A stretch of 11,772 bases of DNA from Amoebophrya sp. AT5.2 (lineage: Eukaryota > Sar > Dinophyceae > Syndiniales > Amoebophryaceae): the NCBI GenBank assembly GCA_005223375.1, contig RXOD01005975.1, positions 1 to 11,772 of the forward strand, read 5' to 3'. Every line of letters starts with the position of its first letter. Within the stretch, counting starts at the first letter, position 1. This document shows positions 1-8,278 of the stretch, in pieces. The notes below the pieces were generated by a model. That model did not search any database and had not been told where the DNA came from. It saw only the letters and a program-made list of their open reading frames with translations. Made by a program: the position numbers and the translations under genes.

Positions 1-617
1 TTCTCTGCGCAGAGATTAAAACGCGTTTCGGAACAGCCTCTTAAATAATGGGTAGTAGACGCAGGCGCAGCCATGTAATTGGCTTCGCCGTGGTTGTGCA
101 TCTGCTTCTGCGCCGGCGTGAGCGGCCGGCAACGCACTACATGTCACGATCTGTCTTCTGATGTCAGTAGAAGCATACAACAGCAGCTGCTGTCGCTGCG
201 CACAGGTCCAACTACGAGCAGAGTTCGTTGCCGTTCGTTGCTCTTGCTTTCATAAAACCAGAGAGGTGGCGGGCCACGCGCTGCAACACAGTCAGATTAT
301 GATCACCACCTGCCGAGTAGAGCAGAAGGGCACGCCGTTCCTTTGAACACGAGGCGAATCAATGGTTTCGCTTAAGCTAGCAGCGCGGAGCGCGCAATAA
401 ATTGTAGACGCTGCTGGTCGTCGTCTTCGACGCCGCGCGCCTTAGTCGAATCGAGCCGACGACGAGCGCCGGGTCTGGCATCAAGAGGAGAATAGATGAG
501 TAGAATCATGTCAATGTAGACTACACGCATGCCTGTTTAGTGGTTACCACTGGTAGCGCGCATGCGGTCCTGTATGCGCTCCTGCAGTTCTAGTGCTCCA
601 TCAGGGCTGGGGTGCGT
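1..617. other. Intergenic region, no supportable gene
   Basis: This stretch lies 3' of the minus-strand gene that stops at 618. I see no convincing coding region; the only open frame of note on the plus strand (161-346, 61 codons) has no domain or composition signal. It contains a perfect 12-bp palindrome at 3-14, a perfect 14-bp palindrome at 180-193 (centre CAGCTG), and a loose inverted pair (about 94-113 against 168-184, GTTGT...CTTCT...). The 13-mer TCTGCTTCTGCGC at 101-113 recurs inside the intron at 822-977. It may hold the 3' UTR of the neighbouring gene and a degenerate repeat. Confidence 0.5.
180..193. repeat. 14-bp perfect palindrome
   Basis: ACAGCAGCTGCTGT reads the same on both strands. 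It lies in a non-coding stretch with no visible gene. It may be chance in a CAG/CTG-rich context, a recognition site for a dimeric protein, or part of the weak inverted pair around 94-184. Confidence 0.4.
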
Positions 618-1487
618 CTACGCGAATTGTTCTTGTAGGACGCTCTCCACGCAGCGCACCACGCTCGAGTGGCGGTTCGGTGCAGCGCCATACGTGAAGC
701 GCACCTTGTCGCCTAGGGAGTCCCCTAGTACTTCCTCGCTCAAATACCAAACGAAGAAAGGCCACTTCTTTCCCGGCGCCATCGGTTCCGCCTTGTCGTT
801 GATCCACGCTCCCCAGAGAACCTGACGAGAGTGCGAGGGCGAGTCCGTCAAGGTCAATACTATCTAAGAAGCAGTTCTTGAAGTGGAACTGGAAGAGAGT
901 GCCGCTACTATCACTAACACTATGTTGTATGCGTCTGCTTCTGCGCAGCCAAGGAGCTACAGGACTATTATAAGCACCTGGAATGTCTTTCTGTCTTCGT
1001 GGTACAGCAGTACGTACTGCGGCTCTCCGAACATGGGCACTATCCCCAGCTGCATGCTGAAGTCGAACGGGCTGCTTGCCGACACGAACGAGTAGGCGCC
1101 GGACTTCTCGAAAGCGTCGGCCTGCGTCCCGCCCACGCACGCCGCAACCCCGTCCATGCATTTGCGGAAGCTGCTCGCGTCCTCCACCTCTAGCAGCTTG
1201 AGGCCGCCCCCGGCGATTTTTCCGTCTCGCAACACTGCGAACCGCAAGTCCTTCTGTGCGCGACAGATCCGCTCGAAATCCCGCTGACGCTCCAGAGCGG
1301 TCGACTCGTCCTGTAGGTCCGGGAGAGCAAGTGCGAACTGACCGCTCGCCTGGAGCTTCCCGGGGAGCTTCAGCGCCGGCTTTATCCCGGACAAGTACAC
1401 GCTGGCAACCACTATAGCGATAATCGTGGCGGCCCCAACGGCGAACGGAAGCCAGGGGTGAGACGATAGCGAACTTCCGTCGTCCAT
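618..1487 (-). CDS. Single-pass membrane protein of unknown function, two exons
   Basis: The model joins 1487-978 to 821-618 and gives 237 residues. Exon 1 runs to ...KTFQ, where a GTGCTT donor follows; exon 2 resumes in phase 0 with VLWGAW after a TCGTCAG acceptor. Without splicing, exon 1 hits a stop six codons later. Residues about 12-33 form one strong hydrophobic helix after a short polar N terminus, so the protein is probably membrane-anchored with most of its mass C-terminal. The body has Cys pairs (CRAQ, RKCMDG, AACVGG) and aromatic-rich segments (KKWPFFVWY in exon 2) but no family I recognise. I chose the Met at 1487 because it precedes the helix closely and follows a purine-rich leader; an in-frame Met at 1535 would add 16 Arg-rich residues. 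Function unknown. Confidence 0.7.
822..977 (-). other. Spliceosomal intron (156 nt) of the 618-1487 gene
   Basis: The intron is inferred from reading frames. On the minus strand CCAG|GTGCTT is the donor and TCGTCAG|GTTCTC the acceptor, both phase 0. The CAGGT pentamer occurs at both junctions. It contains an internal 8-bp inverted pair (AGAAGCAG / CTGCTTCT) and shares TCTGCTTCTGCGC with 101-113. No clear terminal inverted repeat is visible. Confidence 0.7.
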
Positions 1488-2059
1488 CTTTCTTCTTCTA
1501 CTTCGTCTTGGTTTTCGGAGGCAGATCAAGCTCAAGCCAAGCCACAGTTAGTTTAAGTCAAAGTTGTCTGGTGGTGGAGTTATAGGACAAGTCTCGCACT
1601 TTATTCTGAATCAATGTGAATCTAGTACTGGTGCTGCACATAGATACTACAAACATATCAAAAAGCTCTGCAAATGTGATCCCTTAATGGCGCCAGCTCT
1701 CGTCTTCATCCACGTCGGTCGCACAATAAAGAATAAACATTCATTGATTGGCGTGGTTGGTTCAAAAACTTGCTTCCCCTGTTTGTTCTTTAATCTAAGA
1801 AAAAACTTCTAATTCATCCGTCACCGTCGACACGCATCAAGAACAAGATGACACGCCAGCACGAATGAAATGCCACAGATTTACGCGGACTGTATGCTTG
1901 GAGCTGGACATCAACAGTGCTCTCTCGTACTGGGTCATTCGCTACCCGCAGCGGTCACCGTGCGACGGCTTCGATTGGCATCAGAACCTGAATCTGATCC
2001 TGATCTTGATTGTACTTGCTTCTTGCATCCATGCGTTAATCCATTTCGCATTTAAATAC
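1488..2059. other. Intergenic region between deacetylase and membrane-protein gene
   Basis: These 572 bases would contain the 3' UTR of the deacetylase and the promoter and 5' leader of the gene starting at 1487. The leader next to the start codon is strongly pyrimidine-rich on the plus strand (about 1488-1510), i.e. purine-rich in the transcript. A degenerate hexamer run (CTGAAT/CTGATC/CTGATC/TTGATT) lies at about 1987-2010. Open frames here (1564-1812, 1865-2092 plus) have no recognisable content and I do not call them genes. Confidence 0.5.
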
Positions 2060-3695
2060 TCATACTGCCGCCACCGCGCCCGCGGCCTGTAAGTAGACGT
2101 CGCAGTGCGCTTTCACGGAGTAGTCGATGGGTCGCGAGTAGCTCCTATGGTGGGACCAGTTGGTAAGTTGTAGGTATAGCGTGATAAAGTAAAGGTCTCC
2201 ATTTTGGGGGGTTTTCGGGGTCCGGGTCCCCTTTGGCTTTGGTGGTCCTCTTTGGCAGATGCTGGCGCTGCAGGTGCAGAGGCGTACGCGTGCAATACTA
2301 CCGAGGAGCAAAGGCGGCTTTCTGCGGTTGGCGGGCCTGGCGCCGTTGCACCGTAAAACTGACAGCAACGCACACGCCAGGCGCCTTCTTTTGCGCTACT
2401 TTCAGGCTCTATCACCATTCAATCCAGTGGCTTTCCAAGCCTGGGCCCGCTACCCCCTCACAGCTCTAACGCTGTTGCCACCTGGACCTGCGACCTGCCT
2501 CTTCCTCTAACTATACATCGTATATACTTTCTTACCATCTGGTCCTTGGATAGCCCCCACCCATGGTCACCACGATCATGGCACTGCGTCTCCTGCACCA
2601 CTCCAACACCATCGCGTTCCTCTTCCACAGCGTTGCGCGGGAGAGCTTCAATTTGCCCAGCCGGTCCTCTGCCAGCGGGTCAACGCCAGCCTGGAACAGC
2701 ACCAGCGGCGGGGGCTCCCCTATAGCGTTTGGCTTTGATCTGAGGACGGGACCTCCGAGCCGCTCCTCCACCTCCGAAAGCCCGTCTTCCAGTGCGGCCA
2801 AGTACTCCGCTTCCCCCACGTCGTTGCCCACGTTGCGCTCCACCATGGACTCCCGTCGGCTCTCCCCGAACGGGTAGTTTTTCTCCGAGTGGAGGGAAAA
2901 AGTGACCACACTCGGGTCGTTACCTAAACACGCAGCCGTGCCGTTGCCCTGGTGTACGTCCACGTCGATGATCACAACGGTAGGATGCATCTGTAGTTTT
3001 AGCGCATCAGAATCAGCGACGAGCGCCTGGGCGTACTTCGCCGCGACCGCCAAGTCGTTGTACACGCAGAAGCCCTCTGCCGACGCCGGAAACGCGTGGT
3101 GCGTGCCGCCGGCGAGGTTGCCCGCCACGAAGGAGTGCTGTACCTGGTGTGGTCCTCGACGATCATCTTGATGCCCCTGTTCTCGACGTCGCTCATCATC
3201 ATCTACTACTACGTTTATTTGTTCATCTCGAGTACCGCGTAATTTCTTTTCAAGAACGCCATCTTCTCCTTGCGTAGACACCGCTGCCGCGCGGGCGAGC
3301 AAGACGTCCTCCACGGCGGAAAGCGTGCCGCCCAGAATACGATACGTGCGCTCCACCAGCGCAGCGGACCACGGGAACCCCAGCGCCTTCGTCGGAATCC
3401 GACCCTGCTCGAACGCGTCCACGTAGTTCCTCTCGTGCACCAGCTCCGCCTCTTCCCGCGTCGCGCGCCGCGAGTCCGCTCGGATGTCGATTGGTACTAG
3501 CGACTGTAGCTGCACGCTCGATGAAGGCGAAGCCTCGGAACTCCCGAAGCTTCCGAGGTTGGGCGGCGGCTCCCATGTTGCAGGTTTGCGCAAGATGGCG
3601 GCGAGCGCGTCGCGGACAGCCCTGTACCGGTGCATTGGGAAGCGGTGGCTCTCAGGAAGCCGCATCGTGTACGCGTCGTGGGTGTAAACGGGCAT
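2060..3695 (-). CDS. Zinc-dependent histone deacetylase family protein, interrupted by an introner
   Basis: The enzyme family removes acetyl groups from lysines of histones or other proteins. The model joins 3695-2551 to 2138-2060 (407 residues). Motifs seen: GHRFPM-like ESHRFPMHRYR near residue 20; GGTHHAF at 196-202 with the catalytic His pair H199/H200; DVDVHQGNG with zinc ligands D246 and H248; QAGVDP with zinc ligand D339; and MGGGY with catalytic Y382. The short C-terminal helix (KAHCDVY) comes from the second exon. The motif style resembles the bacterial-like/class IV HDAC groups more than classical class I. About 50 extra acidic and basic residues sit between GGTL and NLAGGTHH; part may be a small intron (3155-3235). 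An in-frame Met at 3848 would add 51 residues; I prefer 3695 because the family begins there. Location, nuclear or otherwise, is not evident. Confidence 0.85.
2139..2142. repeat. Target-site duplication TAGC, left copy
   Basis: TAGC directly abuts the TCC tip of the introner-like element and is repeated at 2551-2554 beside the other tip. On the coding strand the repeat reads GCTA and overlaps the end of the Gly codon and the first two bases of the catalytic Tyr codon. Confidence 0.7.
2143..2550 (-). mobile_element. Introner-like element (408 bp) forming an intron in the deacetylase gene
   Basis: The element is flanked by a direct repeat TAGC (2139-2142 and 2551-2554). Its ends are inverted copies: TCC at both tips, then GGACCAG.TGGTAAG at 2153-2167 and, on the other strand, 2545-2531 (one mismatch). 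Removing the element plus one repeat rejoins MGGG-Y-SRPID, the expected deacetylase C terminus. That junction is not GT-AG. A canonical alternative (donor GTAAGA at about 2535, acceptor CCATAG at about 2147) is also in frame but adds nine residues right after the catalytic GGGY. No transposase is present; the element is non-autonomous. Confidence 0.8.
2551..2554. repeat. Target-site duplication TAGC, right copy
   Basis: This is the second copy of the 4-bp direct repeat, immediately outside the GGA tip at 2548-2550. The symmetry TAGC-TCC...GGA-TAGC is what a cut-and-paste DNA element leaves on insertion. Confidence 0.7.
3155..3235 (-). other. Possible 81-nt in-frame mini-intron or low-complexity insert in the deacetylase
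   Basis: The segment encodes about 27 low-complexity, Asp/Arg-rich residues absent from typical family members. It can be read as an intron with donor GTACTCGAG and acceptor GTCGAG, length divisible by three, which would leave ...LRGPHQVQHSF. Its ends form an imperfect inverted repeat (GGTACTCGAGATGA against GGTCCTCGACGATCA). It could equally be a translated surface loop, because the frame stays open. Confidence 0.35.
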
Positions 3696-4153
3696 CACAT
3701 GGGCAGCTGTCGTAGATGAAAGGATCAACTCGTACTTCCGCTCGAGGTGTGCCCAATCCGGCTTGAAACGTGGTCCGTGCTGCTGCGTCTGGTGACCGCC
3801 TGCACTGGCAGCACAAGATACGGGAGAAGACTTCCGCAGGAGTCGCATCCTGCAGTTTCGCGTCCGACGGAAGTGCTCTGTAGTAGAGAACCGATTCTGG
3901 GGAGTAGCTGCAGGACTGTCCTACGTACTTACCTTTGGCTTTGTTTACCAGCACAGAGAGTAGAACTATTCATGTCGATGTCCGCAAAGCTTCGCAAGAC
4001 GTGTACGTATCGGCTTCATCAGTACAAGGCGAGCCACGCCGCGCTATTTTCAATTAGTATTCGTTTGATAGCATTCATGAGATTGAGACGAGACGAAGCG
4101 GCGGCATTAGGAAGATGAACACAGAACAATTACGAACGAGGACGCGCGTCACT
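3696..4153. other. Intergenic region between 4154-5836 gene and deacetylase
   Basis: This holds the 3' UTR of the upstream minus-strand gene and the leader of the deacetylase. The deacetylase frame remains open back to an ATG at 3848, so the 3' part could be coding if that start is used. No motif, RNA gene or repeat is recognisable otherwise. Confidence 0.5.
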
Positions 4154-5836
4154 TCAGCGCAGTTGCAGACGCCGGGCCTTCGCCGAGAGCACTGGTGAGT
4201 CATCGTCAGCGAGCAGCGGCTTGCGGCGATACTTCTTGATGCGCTGCAGGTCGGGCACGAGGATTTGACTCTGGTCCAGGTCCTCGACAATCAGGCGATC
4301 TCCTGCTCGAGTACGAACACCTTCGGGGAAAGGTGCAGCGGCAGGAGCTTCTTCGCACACTATTTCCATGTCGCCAGCGGGTGCGGTTACCGGCCTCCGA
4401 TCTACTCGATTTGCGAGGTCCAGAGCCGCCCAGCAAGATCCTGCAGCCGTCGTCGATTGTTCCATCGAGAGTGCTCCTTCCGCCAGCAGCTGCTGGAAAA
4501 TCGTTCCGCCAGTTTCTAGCAGAAATCTGCCGTGTTTCGAGAACTCCTCCAGCAACGCTTCAAAAGCCGCGGGATCCCGCCGCCGCAAGTTACGCAGCCG
4601 GCGCGCCTCACGCTCGAGCGCCGCAACCTCGCGCTCGAGGAATTCCCGAAACTCTGACACCGAGCTCGGCCCACGACTTGGGGGGCCGCTGCTGCTGCTT
4701 GCGCCACTAGAAGACGAACCGACCGGGAAGTACTCCAGGTGTTGCGCTGGGAAGCCGTACGCCTCCCAGGCTCTTTTCTTCAACCACCGCTCGTACACGT
4801 TCGCCACCAGCTCCGACTCCACCTCCTTTAGGTAGAAAAAGTCCCGGACACTAGTCACGTTCGTCCGGTCCATCTCCCTGTAGAACGCCAGGCGAGCGCG
4901 CTTTCCCAGAACAACGCCACGCCCACCACGACAGTACGCACACCCGACTCTGTCGTCCAAGTGTTTTGTCATCCCCATTTTCACACACTTCACCCCGTCA
5001 AGCTTGCACACTTTCCTCCCGCACGTCGGAGCCCGATGCGTCAGGCAAATGGCGTACACGCACGCGGGATGCAGCAGAAGTTCGGGTTCTTGGCCTCCAA
5101 CACCCAGCGCCCCACTCGTCCCTCGTTCTTGCGGTTGCGGCTGCCCAGCGAACAGCGGCTGAAAGTACTTCTTCGGAAAGTACGGCGACAGCAGGAAGTC
5201 CCGGTCGGTCAGATCGAAGTCGGCGGCGCAAATGGCTAAGCACGTCGCGTGGTCGAGGTCGCGGATCAAAAGGCTTTCCTTCGCCTCTTCGAGGCACTCC
5301 GCGCGCAAGAGCGCCTTCTGCTGCTCGCCCGCCTCGCTGGCCCAGTACGCGCGCATCTGCGCCTGCCAGGCGCTAAAGTCCCGCGAACAAGTGCTACGCT
5401 CTCCGGGGGGTGGAGATGAGGGGGCTGGAACAGAAGATTCTCCGTGTTGCTGCTGCTGCTCGGGAGCCAGAGCTACGTCTTCGTGGGACATGAAATCGGG
5501 CGGCCACCGCAGCTGGCCCTTGAAGACGTTCGAAGCAGACGCTGACAGGTTTTGGTTGGCGTACAGATCATCGGCAGCAGAGTCCGCTTCTACTCCACGA
5601 TCTGCCTTAGAGAGTGAGGACCGCTGGGGCGGTTGTTCATCAGCAGCAGCATCTGGGAGGCGGCTACCGCGTGAGCTCTCTCTTCCGCCGACAGAAAACG
5701 CAGAAAAGAAACTCAGGTCTTGAAGATGCTGGCTCTGGCTGTGCGCATCGACGTAGTAGCTGCCGTCTAGTCCTCCTCCTCCGGAAACGCAACGCAAATC
5801 CGCGGGCTCTCCTGCGTAGGAGATGCGCGCCGCCAT
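4154..5836 (-). CDS. Uncharacterised protein with Cys cluster and coiled coil
   Basis: The 560-residue product comes from one uninterrupted exon. I start it at AAAATGGCG (5836); the frame is open 53 codons further up to 5995, but that extension is hydrophobic and threonine-rich leader-like sequence. Residues 1-150 are low-complexity (Ser, Ala, Gln, with QQQQ from a CAG run near 5450). Residues about 155-230 are a folded-looking, Trp/Tyr/Phe-rich region. A cluster of seven Cys (C259, C264, C272, C277, C284, C299, C302, the last two as CAYC) may bind zinc, but its spacing matches no finger I know. A Ser/Gly/Pro linker (about 374-392) precedes an Arg/Glu-rich coiled coil (about 392-436). The C terminus is basic (KKYRRKP). 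Function unknown; a nuclear or scaffold role would be a guess. Confidence 0.7.
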   Translation of the reverse strand: MAARISYAGEPADLRCVSGGGGLDGSYYVDAHSQSQHLQDLSFFSAFSVGGRESSRGSRLPDAAADEQPPQRSSLSKADRGVEADSAADDLYANQNLSASASNVFKGQLRWPPDFMSHEDVALAPEQQQQHGESSVPAPSSPPPGERSTCSRDFSAWQAQMRAYWASEAGEQQKALLRAECLEEAKESLLIRDLDHATCLAICAADFDLTDRDFLLSPYFPKKYFQPLFAGQPQPQERGTSGALGVGGQEPELLLHPACVYAICLTHRAPTCGRKVCKLDGVKCVKMGMTKHLDDRVGCAYCRGGRGVVLGKRARLAFYREMDRTNVTSVRDFFYLKEVESELVANVYERWLKKRAWEAYGFPAQHLEYFPVGSSSSGASSSSGPPSRGPSSVSEFREFLEREVAALEREARRLRNLRRRDPAAFEALLEEFSKHGRFLLETGGTIFQQLLAEGALSMEQSTTAAGSCWAALDLANRVDRRPVTAPAGDMEIVCEEAPAAAPFPEGVRTRAGDRLIVEDLDQSQILVPDLQRIKKYRRKPLLADDDSPVLSAKARRLQLR

Positions 5837-6492
5837 TTTTGCGAAAATGTAAATAAAGTACCTCCACGCGCAGGCTGTCACTGAGGTAGTAGTAGTCCTC
5901 GTTGGTACTTCTACTTCATCGCCACCTCTAGATCTAGAGATCCAGAAATAAAAAACGATCGACGGTATAGGTAGCGAGATTATGACTATCATCATTTCAT
6001 TATGTGAAAGAAAGAGTCCTCTTCAATAAATGAAAGGAGTTGATGTACCAGCACAAGTTAGTAGACGCAGGTGCGGACGACCCCGCGGCCGCAACACAGT
6101 TTCAGCCTTTCTGCGTAAGCAAGCATGTTTCTTGGCGGCGGTAAAGAATTTAGAAGCTCGCTTTTTGGGGAAGCAAAAAAGTTGAAAGGGCTGGTGCAGC
6201 GCACTGCTACTTCTCCGTGGGTGAGACAACGAAGACGACAAAGGAATGAGAGCGAGCAACGCTGAAACAGCGAGACAAGCGGAGATGGTCCAGCCGTTTC
6301 ACCGATCATTTACCGAGCAACAGCAAGCAGATCCCACAAGCAAGGACGACGTCGAGAACGCTGGTCTGTCGCGAGCCACTGAGTTTTACTTTTCGGTAAA
6401 CATGTAGTTCCCGTTTGTGCCACGTTTCTTCCGACGCCGGCCTCAAAAACATCGATGCCACTGAACTCCAACTGTTCACACTTGAAGTTTCT
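5837..6492. other. Intergenic region between two minus-strand genes
   Basis: These 656 bases contain the 3' UTR of the gene ending at 6493 and the promoter and leader of the gene starting at 5836. Visible structure: a perfect 14-bp palindrome at 5926-5939, an AAGTACC/GGTACTT inverted pair (about 5857-5863 and 5904-5910) that could fold in the leader, and a 13-mer TAGTAGACGCAGG (6059-6071) repeated at 53-65. Minus-strand open frames at 6023-6309 lack any protein-like signal and are not called. Confidence 0.5.
5926..5939. repeat. 14-bp perfect palindrome upstream of the 4154-5836 gene
   Basis: CTCTAGATCTAGAG lies about 90 bases upstream of the chosen start codon. A dimeric DNA-binding protein site is possible, but there is no second copy and no family match, so this is only a structural observation. 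Confidence 0.4.
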
Positions 6493-8278
6493 TCAGTCTC
6501 TGTTTTTGATTTCGGGCGACTGGCTCCCCAGACGGCGCGAGGTCGCTTCTGCTTCTTCCGGAGAGATAGGGATTGTGTACCAGCCGTGTGCGACTTGAGC
6601 CGACCCCCCGCCAGGCTCCGACAGAGGGCTTCCTGCCGCGACCGCCACGCCGCAGCTGCTGAAGTCGTCGCCGTCTACGGAGTCAAAACCCAGTACGACG
6701 TCCAGGTGCGCGAAGGGGTTGTCGGAGTCGTCCAGCAAGTGCAGTTCCGACTCCAAGTATTGGCTCGTGCGGTCCGCCTTCCCGGCCTCGGTGGCCAGCA
6801 GCTTGTTCTTGATGAGCAGGGCCGCGCCGGCGCCCACCACCGCGCCCGCAGCGCCGAGGGACGTCGCCGCGATGATCGACGTTGCGAGGGAGCTGGCCTC
6901 GACAGCGCCGAGGGTGTAGGCAGCGGTGCCAAAATGGGCAGACGCAACCGCGCTGTAGCTAGCGGTCGTGGCGGAGGACGTCGCGACGCTAGCGCCCAGA
7001 GAAGCGCCAGCGACGGAACTGACGTGGGATTGCTGGACTTTTGATTTTCATCTTGGTGGTACTTATCTACTCCATGCTTGGGTACGGGTTTCTTGATGCC
7101 TACACGTTTAACGTTTCGAACTTTAGCGCCCATCTTTACCTTCATCGCCTTCGCTTTTCCAAATGCGAAGACTAGGATTATTTCCAAAAAATCTTCACGT
7201 GCTACTTATCGTAGAAGTACCCGATCCACGTTCCCGCCGCAGCCGCGCCTGCGCTTCTGGGTGAGTTTTGCGCTCCCGCGTAGATTTTTTCCGACAGTTT
7301 CCCGCCCAGGAGCCCCCCCAGTTTTCCCCAGCTGCCCGCCGCGGCCGACGAAAACCGCAGCAGTCGCGCGAGCTTCGCCCCGCGCACCACCACCGCCCCG
7401 TGCGAGATCAAGACCGTCCCCTGCTGCAGCCCCTCGAGCAGCTTTTCCGAGAGGAAGGCCTCCTTGTACGGCGTCCGGCGGTACCGCGTCGCCTTCATCT
7501 GGGACAGCGCAACCCCCGGGTCGAAGCTGTTCTTGCTGCCGCTCTTGGTTTCAGGAGGGGGGTTTTGGTCCTGGAACAGGCAGTGCCAGGGGAAGACGTC
7601 AGACTCCACCACCTCCTTCAGCATGCTAGGATGCAGCCGGATCTTGGGCGTGTCGGTCAGCGCTTTCAGCGCGACGTACACGGACCGCTTCCGCGTGAAT
7701 GCACGGTTCAGATAAAACTGGACGGCGACGCTGCCGGTGGGCTGCCCCTTTTTTGTCGCGTCCTTGCTGCGGTCGTTGGCGTCGTCAACATCCCGATCAA
7801 ACTCGACCTTCTCCTCGGCAGCGGCATGCGGAGCTGCCGTATCCGCAGCCTCAATGCCTGCCGTCCCATCCGAAGATTTTCCATCTTCTCCTCCACCGTC
7901 CGCCTCTTTCTTCCCGCGGCTCGACGGTGGCAGCGAGTTACGGAAGTCCTCGCAGAATTCGCGGAGCGTCTGTTTCCACACGGCCACGGTGGCGGAGTCG
8001 ACCTTCTTCAGAAACACGACAAACGGGTCCAGCTCGGGACACAACTCCTGCAAAAACGCATCTTCCTCGCCCGGCAATTGCAATTGCTTGGTGTCCTGTC
8101 CCTGTTTCGTGGAGGACGAGGAGCTCGGGCGGCTGTAGTCGCTAACCGTTCCCGTGTCTCCGACCGGGTCCCCGGCGACCAACGACGCCTGGCCGCAGAA
8201 CAGAGCGTGCGTAAGGACACCGCCATCGTCCTTCACGAGATGGTCGCCGGGCTTCAGAGGCAAGCAACTAAAACTCAT
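6493..8278 (-). CDS. Uncharacterised protein with Ala/Gly-rich hydrophobic region, two exons
   Basis: The model joins 8278-7221 to 7018-6493, giving 527 residues in frame. The downstream exon has a long open frame but no ATG, and an in-frame stop just upstream, so it must be reached by splicing. The N terminus (LKPGDHL, then GGVLTHALFCG with H24) faintly resembles the first catalytic block of LRAT-like acyltransferases, but I find no NCEHF-type cysteine motif, so I do not assign that function. The middle is acidic and low-complexity, followed by a basic region. From about residue 340 to 420 both exons together form one continuous Ala/Gly/Ser/Val-rich stretch that could be membrane-inserted or a glycine-zipper-like segment. 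The tail is acidic. The start could also be the Met at 8305 or 8443. Confidence 0.6.
7019..7220 (-). other. Intron (202 nt) with an inverted repeat
   Basis: The donor is ATCGG|GTACTTC and the acceptor ACGTCAG|TTCCG, phase 2. It is supported by exact phase compatibility between an ORF that stops at 7202 and an ATG-less ORF downstream. GGTACTTCTAC at 7222-7212 (minus strand) pairs with GTAGATAAGTACC at 7070-7058, so most of the intron sits between inverted copies. A second possible reading makes the downstream part a separate gene starting at 7145 or 7187 with a very short intron; I rate it less likely because it leaves almost no room for a leader. Confidence 0.55.

Noticed and set aside
2199..2207. 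CCATTTTGG resembling the core of the dinoflagellate spliced leader
   Set aside because: The flanks do not match the leader (no CTCAAG follows) and it sits inside the introner element. A similar CCCATTTTGGC at about 6928-6938 is inside coding sequence.
2060..2418. Minus-strand ORFs (101-102 codons) over the introner-like element
   Set aside because: Only the last 26 codons of the 2060-2368 frame match the deacetylase family; the rest is element sequence with no protein character.
3140..3236. GTACC direct repeat as a target-site duplication for an element inside the deacetylase
   Set aside because: Removing the interval plus one repeat deletes 92 bases and breaks the reading frame, so it cannot be the splice unit; only the 81-nt GT-AG version keeps the frame.
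6023..6309. Two overlapping minus-strand ORFs of about 80 codons
   Set aside because: They have no domain or presequence and overlap each other in different frames; probably UTR or spacer sequence.
6675..7187. 170-codon minus-strand ORF starting with a basic N terminus (MKVKMGAKV...)
   Set aside because: It starts only about 14 bases after the upstream stop, most of it overlaps the better Ala/Gly-rich exon in another frame, and its C-terminal half is Arg/Pro/Ser-rich shadow sequence. Its start lies in the proposed intron.
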